In this document: piece by piece, positions 6,861 to 13,484 of the stretch
Layout of the letters: each line of letters starts with the position of its first letter
How positions within the stretch are numbered: the first letter of the stretch is position 1
From: an uncultured Christensenella sp.
Lineage (GTDB): Bacteria; Bacillota; Clostridia; Christensenellales; Borkfalkiaceae
Direction of reading: 5' to 3'
Length of the DNA: 20,731 nt
Assembly (NCBI GenBank): GCA_910586365.1
Contig: CAJUGP010000036.1
Location: 1-20,731, forward strand
Program-made: the position numbers and the translations under genes
The notes under the pieces: model-generated
What the model was told of the DNA's origin: nothing
The model's database searches: none
The model's input: the letters and a program-made list of their open reading frames with translations, nothing else

Positions 6861-6871
6861 TCCAAACAGCA

Positions 6872-6897
6872 AAAAAACCGCCCGAAGGCGGTTTTTT
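6872..6897. terminator. Terminator of the sporulation cluster
   Basis: The stem AAAAAACCGCC (6872-6882) and GGCGGTTTTTT (6887-6897) has a CGAA tetraloop and lies four bases after the stop of the minus-strand gene. It works in both directions. Confidence 0.9.
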
Positions 6898-6900
6898 CCA

Positions 6901-7242
6901 TTATTCATATTCTCCGTAATCCCTTCTGTCGTGCGGCGGTCGGGGCGGCGGGGGCGGAGGCGGCGGGCAGTACTCGTCGTCCCACTTATTCTTTTTCTTC
7001 GTCGGTTTGGGCGCGGATTTGATTTCGACCAAAACCACGTCCACGCCGATTTTTTTGACGTTGCATAAATCAATAAACAAGCGCGATTTCCCCCAATGAA
7101 AACCGCCGCAACCGGGCACAACGATTCCCTGCACCTTCCCTTCGGGATACGTGAACACAACGTCGATCACCTTGCCGAGCTTCTTGCCGTCGGTCAAATT
7201 TACCGTTTCTTTTCGTTTTAATTCGTCAAAACTTGTTTCCAC
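6901..7242 (-). CDS. YlmC/YmxH-type PRC-barrel sporulation protein
   Basis: A 113-residue PRC-barrel-like protein of the YlmC/YmxH family: FDELKRKETVNLTDGKKLGKV, then a strand-rich segment GKVQGIVVPG and IDLCNVKKIGVDVVLVEI. The location directly downstream of sigG is the usual one in Clostridia. The core ends near residue 80; the rest is a charged linker (KPTKKKNKWDDEY) and an unusual run of eight prolines in the last 30 residues. The only in-frame start near the domain is a GTG at 7242, with no good ribosome site, so translation may be low or coupled. Exact role unknown. Confidence 0.78.
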   Translation of the reverse strand: METSFDELKRKETVNLTDGKKLGKVIDVVFTYPEGKVQGIVVPGCGGFHWGKSRLFIDLCNVKKIGVDVVLVEIKSAPKPTKKKNKWDDEYCPPPPPPPPRPPHDRRDYGEYE

Positions 7243-7281
7243 ACTCTATATCTATGCAGAACGCGCGGAAAAATTGCCTTT

Positions 7282-8052
7282 TTAAGAGATATTCGCCTTG
7301 ATCTGCTTGATCGCGTTTTTTTCAAGCCGCGAAACCTGCGCCTGCGAAATTCCGACTTCGCGGGAAATTTCGGTTTGCGTTTTTCCTTCGTAATAACGCA
7401 GCTGCAGAATTTTTTTCTCGCGTTCGGCAAGACGGTCGATCGCCGTACGCAGCGCAACGCGTTCCGTCCAGATTTCGTCCGACTGCGTTTCGTCGCAGAG
7501 CTGATCCATCAGTTGCAACGTGTCGCCCGATTCGTTGTATACGGGATCGTAAAGCGAAACGGGATCGGAAATGGCGTCGAGCGCATACACGACTTCGCTT
7601 TCGCGTACCTGCATCTCCTGCGCGATCCGTTCGATCGTCGCCTCTTCGTCACGTTCTTCGATCCCCTCGCGCACTTTCAGAATACGGTAAGCGGTGTCGC
7701 GGATCGAACGCGATACGCGAAGGGAATTGCCGTCGCGCAGATAGCGCTTCATTTCGCCCAAGATCATGGGCACGGCGTAGGTGGAAAATTTTACGTTAAA
7801 TTCGAGATTGAAATTGTCGATTGCCTTGATAAGCCCCACGCACCCGGCTTGAAACACGTCGTCCGCGTTGGCTTTTTTCGCCCAAAAGCGTTTCACGAGC
7901 GAAAGCACGAGCCGCATGTTGCCCACGATAAAGCGTTCGCGCGCCAGCATGTCGCCCGCTTTCAGTTTTATCATCAGTTCCTCGTTTTCCTTCGCCGTAA
8001 GGCGGGGAAGCCCCGTGGTATCCACTCCGCATATGACTACTTTCTGTAACAT
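7282..8052 (-). CDS. sigG: RNA polymerase sporulation sigma factor G
   Basis: Late forespore-specific sigma factor, 256 residues. The N-terminal KVVICGVDTTGLPRL is the SigG hallmark. Region 2 reads NMRLVLSLVKRFWAKK...DDVFQAGCVGLIKAIDNFNLEFNVKFSTYAVPMILGE in consecutive segments; region 4 ends TQTEISREVGISQAQVSRLEKNAIKQIK. The start is the ATG at 8052, with GGAGG upstream; a longer frame from 8085 would remove the ribosome site. Third gene of spoIIGA-sigE-sigG, the standard order. A 78-base gap from sigE may carry its own forespore promoter. Its targets would be late forespore genes. Confidence 0.96.
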   Translation of the reverse strand: MLQKVVICGVDTTGLPRLTAKENEELMIKLKAGDMLARERFIVGNMRLVLSLVKRFWAKKANADDVFQAGCVGLIKAIDNFNLEFNVKFSTYAVPMILGEMKRYLRDGNSLRVSRSIRDTAYRILKVREGIEERDEEATIERIAQEMQVRESEVVYALDAISDPVSLYDPVYNESGDTLQLMDQLCDETQSDEIWTERVALRTAIDRLAEREKKILQLRYYEGKTQTEISREVGISQAQVSRLEKNAIKQIKANIS

Positions 8053-8083
8053 ATTCTTTCCTCCTATGTATACCGCGGAATAC

Positions 8084-8113
8084 AAGCTTGCGCTTTCTCA
8101 TGCGTTTTTATGC
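8084..8113 (-). promoter_or_regulatory. Possible sigma-F/G-type promoter before sigG
   Basis: On the minus strand GCATA (8113-8109) is followed after 15 bases by GCGCAAGCTT (8093-8084). The -35 fits the GYATA pattern of forespore promoters, but the -10 matches only partly. The position, between sigE and sigG, is where a forespore promoter is expected. Confidence 0.25.
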
Positions 8114-8130
8114 GTGCGGACGGAAAAATT

Positions 8131-8841
8131 TTATACTAATTTGGAGATCTCCTTTTTGAGCCGTTCGATAATCTTCTTCTCCAAGCGCGAAATATAGCTT
8201 TGCGAAATGCCGAGCTTATCCGCGACGTCTTTTTGCGTCATCTCCTCGCCGCCGCCCAACCCGAACCGCATGTACATGATCCTTCTTTCGCGGTCGGGAA
8301 GTTTTGCGAGCGCGTCTTTGAGCAGTTCTTTTTCCACGCTGCTTTCCACGCCGCCGTATACCGTTTCGCTGTCCGTGCCGAGCACGTCGGACAACAGCAG
8401 CTCGTTTCCCTCGAAATCGGTGTTAAGCGGTTCGTCGAACGAAACTTCGCTTTTAAGCTTTGCCGTACGGCGCAAATACATCAAAATTTCGTTCTCGATA
8501 CAGCGCGAAGCATACGTCGCCAGCTTGATGTTTTTATCGCTGCGGAACGAGCCAATCGCCTTGATCAGCCCGATCGTGCCGATGGAAATCAGGTCGTCCT
8601 GTTCGACGCCCGTATTTTCAAACTTGCGCGATATGTAAACGACGAGCCGAAGATTATGTTCGATGAGCTGCGCTTTCACGCTTTCGGCGTCCTCGCCCGC
8701 GTCGAGTTTTTGCAGCAATTCGGATTCCTCTTCGCCCGAAAGCGGCAGCGGCAGCGCCTCGCTTCCGCACAGATAGTGAACGACGTTATCCGTTCCCGCC
8801 GTCTTTTTTAACCAGGCTTGCAACAGGCTTAAAAGTTTCAT
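8131..8841 (-). CDS. sigE: RNA polymerase sporulation sigma factor E (pro-form)
   Basis: Early mother-cell sigma factor made as an inactive precursor, 236 residues. Consecutive segments RLVVYISRKFENTGVEQDDLISIGTIGLIKAIGSF and IKLATYASRCIENEILMYLRR are close to Bacillus SigE, as are SEVSFDEPLNTDFEGNELLLSDVLGTD and TQKDVADKLGISQSYISRLEKKI. The pro-peptide (residues 1 to about 23) is an amphipathic helix, a few residues shorter than in B. subtilis; the processing region reads NVVHYLCGSEALP. The start has GGAG upstream, inside spoIIGA, which it overlaps by 56 bases. The adjacent SpoIIGA is the expected processing protease. Confidence 0.96.
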   Translation of the reverse strand: MKLLSLLQAWLKKTAGTDNVVHYLCGSEALPLPLSGEEESELLQKLDAGEDAESVKAQLIEHNLRLVVYISRKFENTGVEQDDLISIGTIGLIKAIGSFRSDKNIKLATYASRCIENEILMYLRRTAKLKSEVSFDEPLNTDFEGNELLLSDVLGTDSETVYGGVESSVEKELLKDALAKLPDRERRIMYMRFGLGGGEEMTQKDVADKLGISQSYISRLEKKIIERLKKEISKLV

Positions 8842-9628
8842 TCCGTTCTCCTATATATGAATTATGTAAAATAATTTGATAATTTTTTGACGATACTTCG
8901 CCGACGGTGAGGTACGCGCTCCCGTATCCGCGCCCGTCTACCTGCAACTGCTCGCAGGCAAACACGGGGGCGTCGCGGCTGCCGTTTACCGTTTTCACCG
9001 TGATCCTGCCCGCGCTCTTCGCGCTCCTTCCGAACAGCGCGAACACAACCGCCGCCGAAACCACGCACACGGGCTGCCCTTTATAGGTAAGCATGTTACC
9101 GCTGTCGTATAACCCCGTTAAAGAAAGGTTTTTCTCGCCCGAACGCAGCGTGCACGAGCAAAGACTGCGTTTGAGTTTGCGATACGCATAAAACGACCGC
9201 GCACCGAGCACGGTTGCGACGAAAAACGCCAGCGCGCCGCATACAACGAGCGCAACGGGCGCCTGTTCGACGAGATAACCGTTCCCCTCGACGTATTCGA
9301 CGTTGAAAAACGAATACGCCGCCGTCAGCAATCCCCCGTACGCAAAGGTAAGCGCGAAAAACGCGACGCCCGTACGCAGCAGAGCCTTGCCGCCTTTGGG
9401 CGCGACGATCAGGCAGAGCGTCAGCCCGAAGAGAATTTTAACAAGATAACTTGCCCATACGGGAAGACGCAGAAGCGGAAAGACGACGGCTTGCGCCGCG
9501 CCCAATCCGCTTGCCGAAAGCAGCCGCCAAACGCTTATCTTTCCGCGCGTGCAAAGCAGGGAAAGCAGCAATAACAGCCCGTCGATCAAAAAATTCTCGG
9601 CAAACGCATATTCCCAATAGACGACCAT
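8786..9628 (-). CDS. spoIIGA: Sigma-E processing peptidase SpoIIGA
   Basis: Membrane aspartic protease that cleaves pro-SigE after signalling from the forespore. It has 280 residues. About five membrane segments fill residues 1-145, and a soluble protease domain follows, with the catalytic motif GLYDSGN placing Asp at 175. Opening residues MVVYWEYAFAENFLIDGLLL align with known SpoIIGA starts, so the ATG at 9628 is secure. There is no Shine-Dalgarno site; instead a TATAAT lies only seven bases before the ATG, which implies a leaderless mRNA. The upstream gene is cut off by a hairpin terminator at 9659-9687. Confidence 0.94.
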   Translation of the reverse strand: MVVYWEYAFAENFLIDGLLLLLSLLCTRGKISVWRLLSASGLGAAQAVVFPLLRLPVWASYLVKILFGLTLCLIVAPKGGKALLRTGVAFFALTFAYGGLLTAAYSFFNVEYVEGNGYLVEQAPVALVVCGALAFFVATVLGARSFYAYRKLKRSLCSCTLRSGEKNLSLTGLYDSGNMLTYKGQPVCVVSAAVVFALFGRSAKSAGRITVKTVNGSRDAPVFACEQLQVDGRGYGSAYLTVGEVSSKNYQIILHNSYIGERNETFKPVASLVKKDGGNG

Positions 9629-9635
9629 ATCCGCT

Positions 9636-9641
9636 ATTATA
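9636..9641 (-). promoter_or_regulatory. -10 box of spoIIGA
   Basis: A perfect TATAAT on the minus strand, seven bases before the spoIIGA ATG. Seventeen bases upstream there is only TTTTTT in place of a -35, consistent with an activator-dependent promoter. A Spo0A-box-like TGTCGAAA (9674-9681, plus strand) lies about 45-52 bases before the predicted start of transcription. Confidence 0.55.
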
Positions 9642-9658
9642 AAGCCTAAAAAGGCATG

Positions 9659-9687
9659 AAAAAAGGCATATTCTGTCGAAATATGCC
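9659..9687 (-). terminator. Terminator of the hydratase-macrodomain operon
   Basis: On the minus strand GGCATATT and AATATGCC form an 8-bp perfect stem with a 7-base loop, followed by TTTTTT (9664-9659). It begins 35 bases after the macrodomain stop codon. Confidence 0.85.
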
Positions 9688-9722
9688 AAAAAATCTGTTA
9701 TTGAACGGTTGGAGAAAATCGC

Positions 9723-10568
9723 TTACATCATGCGGAGAATATCGGCGTAAATTTGCGCGTCGGCATCGAGAAAGGTATTGAAAATCACCTTCAAACGACT
9801 GTGCGGACGGCGCAGCTTCCAATTAAGCACTGTGCCCGCGGCGATCTCCGCCGCCTCTTCGCGCGGGAAGTTGAACACGCCCGTCGCAATACAGCAAAAC
9901 GCGACCGAATCGACGCCCGCCTCTTCGCACAGATCGAGACAGGAAAGATAACACGAGCGCAGCGCGGCGCGGTCCGCCTGCGTGACTTCGCGCAGAACCA
10001 TCGGTCCGACGGTGTGCAGCACGTATTTCGCGGGCAGATTGTAGGCGCGCGTGATCTTCGCGTCGCCGCATCTTTCTTCGCCCTGCTGTGCGGCGATCAG
10101 TTTGGCGCAGTCATCGCGCAGTTGCATGCCCGCGGCGGAGTGAATGACGTTATCGACGCAGTTATGCCCCGCGCGGAAACAGCCCAAAAGCGAGGAATTT
10201 GCGGCGTTCACGATCGCGTCGGCGGAAAGCCGCGCGATATCGCCCTGATAATGCCCGATGCCGTGCCCGTTGAACGTAATCGAATCGGGCGAAACGAGCA
10301 GGCGTTCCGTGCTTTCCGTCCAAAACAGTTGATCCTGTATGCGCAGGATCTCGGCGGGAACGGGCAACGCGGCGCGTTCGTTCATGTAAGCGCGCACGAG
10401 GGAACGCTTTTTTTCGTACGTTGCGGAAAACGCGGCAATCATGCCGCGCTCGCGCAGTAAAAAACGCAGCAGCGTTTCGCAAGCCTCTTCCTTTTGCGCG
10501 GAATCCAACAGCGCGGGACGCGGATAAGGCGTAAGATCGATGATTTTTCCCGTTTCGCGCAGCGTCAT
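9723..10568 (-). CDS. Zinc-dependent macrodomain protein (ADP-ribosyl hydrolase)
   Basis: Probably removes ADP-ribose from modified proteins. It has 281 residues. The zinc-macrodomain signature is clear: GDIARLSADAIVNAANSSLLGC at about 109-130, then FRAGHNCVDNVIHSAAG, giving Cys130, His135 and Cys137 as likely zinc ligands, as in the SAV0325 type. A helical N-terminal extension of about 95 residues precedes the fold, typical of this group. The start is the ATG at 10568, one base after the hydratase stop (TGAGATG), with GGGGG upstream; the longer frame from 10610 would run into the hydratase gene. Family members usually sit beside a SirTM sirtuin and lipoate proteins; here the partner is an aconitase-like hydratase. 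Confidence 0.88.
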   Translation of the reverse strand: MTLRETGKIIDLTPYPRPALLDSAQKEEACETLLRFLLRERGMIAAFSATYEKKRSLVRAYMNERAALPVPAEILRIQDQLFWTESTERLLVSPDSITFNGHGIGHYQGDIARLSADAIVNAANSSLLGCFRAGHNCVDNVIHSAAGMQLRDDCAKLIAAQQGEERCGDAKITRAYNLPAKYVLHTVGPMVLREVTQADRAALRSCYLSCLDLCEEAGVDSVAFCCIATGVFNFPREEAAEIAAGTVLNWKLRRPHSRLKVIFNTFLDADAQIYADILRMM

Positions 10569-10569
10569 C

Positions 10570-12795
10570 TCAGCCCCCGATCCGGTTATAATTGATAAGG
10601 CAGCCCGCAAGCAGAATTTTCTTTTCTTCTTTGGTCAGCGCAGGCAATTCCAAAACGACGTCGCGCGATTTGCCTTTGGAGATGACTTTGGCGACGACGC
10701 GCGTCTGTCCGCCCGCGATCGCTTCGGCAAGATCGGCGATATACAGATAATCCCCCACCGCAAAATCGGGTTTCGCGCAGAGGAACGGCACGATGCCCCA
10801 GTTGACGAGATTGGATAAATAACGCTTGGTGGCGTATTCCTTGCAGATATTCGCGACGCCGCCCAATACGCGCTGGCACGAAGCAGCTTGCTCGCGCGCC
10901 GAACCGTCGCCCGGTTTGTTGGAAACCACCGCGCTGCCGTATACCGTTCCCTCCGCAGGGACAAATCCTTTCAGCTCCGCCGTCACGCTCTCGGGTAGCT
11001 TACCGCTTTCGCGGCGGCGCCCCTCTTCTTCGCGCACCGCTTTGGCGCGCGCGACATAAGCAGGATCTTTGCGCGAAAGCGCAAACTGCGAAAGTTTTTC
11101 GGGATTGGAGCGATAAGACGACGTTTCGCCCGAAGGAATCAGCTCGTCGGTCGTGGTGACATGATCGGTCAGCACCGAAGCGACTTTGACGAGCAGATGC
11201 TTGCCGAGCGCGATCTGTTCGGGCCAATCGGCGATATTCGGACCGTAAACGAGTTCCGCCGCGCCGTCGGGGCGAAGCGCGCCGCGGTAGACGCGGTTAT
11301 GATAAATGTTCGCGTCGAATTTATATTTCTTGACGCGTTTCGCATAATCGAAGCCGAGCGCGGACGTGAGCACGCCGCCGTTCGCCGCCGTCGCCGCGAT
11401 CGAGCGCGCGTCCATGAGCGCAACCGCGGCAAGCTGTCCGTCCGCAGGTTTGCTGCCCTCGCGGTTCTCGAAGTTGCGCGTAGTGTGCCGAATGGAAAGG
11501 CAGTTGTTTCCGGGCACGTCGCCCGCGCCGAAACAAGGTCCGCAAAACGCCGTTTTTACGATCGCACCCTGTTCTGCGAGCAGGGAAAGATACCCGCCTT
11601 CCGCAAGACATTTATATATAGGCTGCGACGCGGGATACACGCTCAGCGTAAACGCGTCCGCGCCGATATTCTTTCCGCGCAGAATTTCCGCCGCCTCGCA
11701 GATATTTTCGTATCCGCCCCCCGCGCACCCTGCGATCACGGCTTGATCGACGTACACCTTTCCGTCTTTGATCTTATCGACGAGTTTGAATTCGCCGCCC
11801 TTGATTTTTCTGCCCTGCTCTTCGACCTTTTGCAAAAGCTCCGCGGGACGGCTTAAAAAGTCTTTGAGCGTATACACGTTGGAAGGGTGGAACGGCAAGG
11901 CGATCATCGGTTCGACGCGCGAAAGATCGATCGTCACCGCTCCGTCGTAGTAAGCGGGCTGCGCGGCGGTCAGCTTTTTATAATCGCCCTCTCTGCCGTG
12001 CGCGCGCAGATATTCCTGCGTTTTTTCATCCGTTTCCCATATAGAGGAAAGGCAGGTCGTTTCGGTCGTCATGACATCGATGCCCATGCGGTAATCCATG
12101 GAAAGCGATGCGATGCCGGGACCGATAAATTCGAGAATTTTATTTTTGAGGAATCCGCTCTTAAACGTTGCGCCGATGAGCGCGAGCGCGACGTCCTGCG
12201 GTCCGACGCCCTTTCGGAGTTTGCCTTTTAAGTATACGGCAACGATTTCGGGACGGGCGACGTCGTACGTCTGTCCCAAAAGCTGTTTAACGATTTCACC
12301 GCCGCCCTCGCCGATCGCAAGCGTGCCCAAAGCGCCGTATCGGGTGTGCGAATCCGATCCGAGGATCATTTTTCCGCAGCCCGCCGCGCATTCGCGCATA
12401 TATTGGTGAATGACGGCAAGATGCGCGGGAACGTAATTGCCGCCGTATTTTTTCGCGGCGGACAAGCCGAAGAGGTGGTCGTCCTCGTTGATCGTACCGC
12501 CCACGGCGCAAAGCGAGTTATGGCAGTTGGTAAGCGTATATGGAACTGGAAACGAGGTAAGTCCGCTTGCTTTCGCCGTCTGGACGATCCCCACGTACGT
12601 AATGTCATGCGAGGTCAGTTCGTCGAATTTGAGTTTGAGCGTTCCGTCTTTCTCCGCGCCGTGCGCGCGCAGAACGGAATAGGAAATCGTGTTTTTTACC
12701 GCCTTTTCCTTTTTATCCGAAGTCATAAAAGCATGCGCTTCTTTTACGATCTTTCCTTCGCTGTAATACACGCCCGTTTTGATCAATTTCACCAT
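10570..12795 (-). CDS. Aconitase-superfamily hydratase (YbhJ-like)
   Basis: A 741-residue iron-sulfur hydro-lyase of the aconitase superfamily. It has the GSDSHTRYGALGTLAIGEGG active-site segment at 147-166 and the three probable 4Fe-4S cysteines: Cys357 in VIAGCAGGGYEN and Cys418/Cys421 in AFCGPCFGAGD. The swivel domain carries LTDHVTTTDELIPSG. The usual SCTNS motif is replaced by GCAGGG, so this is not standard AcnA or LeuC; the substrate could be a related hydroxy-acid rather than citrate. The start is the ATG at 12795; upstream codons in the longer frame lie over the promoter. First gene of a two-gene operon with the macrodomain gene. Confidence 0.85.
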   Translation of the reverse strand: MVKLIKTGVYYSEGKIVKEAHAFMTSDKKEKAVKNTISYSVLRAHGAEKDGTLKLKFDELTSHDITYVGIVQTAKASGLTSFPVPYTLTNCHNSLCAVGGTINEDDHLFGLSAAKKYGGNYVPAHLAVIHQYMRECAAGCGKMILGSDSHTRYGALGTLAIGEGGGEIVKQLLGQTYDVARPEIVAVYLKGKLRKGVGPQDVALALIGATFKSGFLKNKILEFIGPGIASLSMDYRMGIDVMTTETTCLSSIWETDEKTQEYLRAHGREGDYKKLTAAQPAYYDGAVTIDLSRVEPMIALPFHPSNVYTLKDFLSRPAELLQKVEEQGRKIKGGEFKLVDKIKDGKVYVDQAVIAGCAGGGYENICEAAEILRGKNIGADAFTLSVYPASQPIYKCLAEGGYLSLLAEQGAIVKTAFCGPCFGAGDVPGNNCLSIRHTTRNFENREGSKPADGQLAAVALMDARSIAATAANGGVLTSALGFDYAKRVKKYKFDANIYHNRVYRGALRPDGAAELVYGPNIADWPEQIALGKHLLVKVASVLTDHVTTTDELIPSGETSSYRSNPEKLSQFALSRKDPAYVARAKAVREEEGRRRESGKLPESVTAELKGFVPAEGTVYGSAVVSNKPGDGSAREQAASCQRVLGGVANICKEYATKRYLSNLVNWGIVPFLCAKPDFAVGDYLYIADLAEAIAGGQTRVVAKVISKGKSRDVVLELPALTKEEKKILLAGCLINYNRIGG

Positions 12796-12828
12796 ATCCG
12801 TCCCCGTCCTTTTCCATTCGTTTCTTTC

Positions 12829-12857
12829 ATTATAATTCATTCGGCGATTTTTTTCAA
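12829..12857 (-). promoter_or_regulatory. Sigma-A promoter of the hydratase-macrodomain operon
   Basis: TTGAAA (12857-12852), 17 bases, TATAAT (12834-12829) on the minus strand. It stands back to back with the plus-strand promoter at 12896. Two AAAGTTATG direct repeats lie between them (about 12860-12885). Confidence 0.75.
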
Positions 12858-12895
12858 GTAAAGTTATGATAAAAAAAGTTATGCGATCAAATAAT

Positions 12896-12924
12896 TTGCT
12901 TTTTTGCGCACAATCGGTTATACT
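12896..12924 (+). promoter_or_regulatory. Promoter of the PH-domain gene, apparently leaderless
   Basis: TTGCTT (12896-12901), 17 bases, TATACT (12919-12924). Only six bases separate the -10 from the ATG, so transcription should begin at or next to the start codon. Confidence 0.65.
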
Positions 12925-12930
12925 ATCTCC

Positions 12931-13452
12931 ATGGAACAGATCAAAAATAATCCGCAAAACAAAATATTTCGTTTCCGTTTCTCTCCGCTCCTTCTCGCCG
13001 TCATGATCGTCGGGCTTGCGCTCTGCGCGGCTTGCATCGGGCTGACGAGCTGGCAGTTCGCCGATTTTCTACGCGGCGATCTTACTTCCGTTTACGATTG
13101 GCTCAAATTCTTTCTGCTCTATTTCGTTTCGGTTTTCCTCGCCGTGCTCATTCTCTCCATGCTCGTCCGCTCGCAGTATATATTAACGGAAAAAGAGCTT
13201 GTTCTGCAATTCGGGTTCGTGAAGTCGCGTTACGAAATCAAAAAGATTTTTTCGGCAAGGGTGTTCAAAAAATCAAACAAGCTCACTGTTTATTTCGACG
13301 ATTTCAAAACCAAATACATGGTGATCGTCGTCCGCGAGGAATGGTACGACGAATTCGTGAAAGAGCTCGGCGCGCGCAACGAAAAAATCGAATTCGATTT
13401 TGTGAGCGTTAAAGAAGAAGAGGAATGGAAAAACAATAAAAAGAAAAAGTAA
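12931..13452 (+). CDS. Membrane protein with bacterial PH domain
   Basis: A 173-residue protein of unknown role. Two membrane helices occupy about residues 17-40 and 56-78. They are followed by a bacterial PH-like domain, SQYILTEKELVLQFGFVKSR then YEIKKIFSARVFKKSNKLTVYF, ending with a charged tail of Glu and Lys. The start at 12931 begins MEQIKNNPQNK; no ribosome site is visible and the promoter -10 is six bases upstream. The longer frame from 12904 would include the promoter and is rejected. It is a single-gene unit ended by a terminator shared with the MATE gene. Confidence 0.75.
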   Translation: MEQIKNNPQNKIFRFRFSPLLLAVMIVGLALCAACIGLTSWQFADFLRGDLTSVYDWLKFFLLYFVSVFLAVLILSMLVRSQYILTEKELVLQFGFVKSRYEIKKIFSARVFKKSNKLTVYFDDFKTKYMVIVVREEWYDEFVKELGARNEKIEFDFVSVKEEEEWKNNKKKK

Positions 13453-13454
13453 AT

Positions 13455-13484
13455 AAAAAACCTTCCTTTACGGAAGGTTTTTTT
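13455..13484. terminator. Bidirectional terminator between the PH-domain and MATE genes
   Basis: AAAAAACCTTCC (13455-13466) and GGAAGGTTTTTTT (13472-13484) with a short TTTAC loop. It overlaps the stop codon of the MATE gene by two bases. Confidence 0.85.

Noticed and set aside
7375..8049. 224-residue plus-strand open frame
   Set aside because: Antisense shadow of sigG; no start signal and no recognisable domain.
11161..11856. 231-residue plus-strand open frame
   Set aside because: Antisense shadow of the hydratase gene in GC-rich codons.
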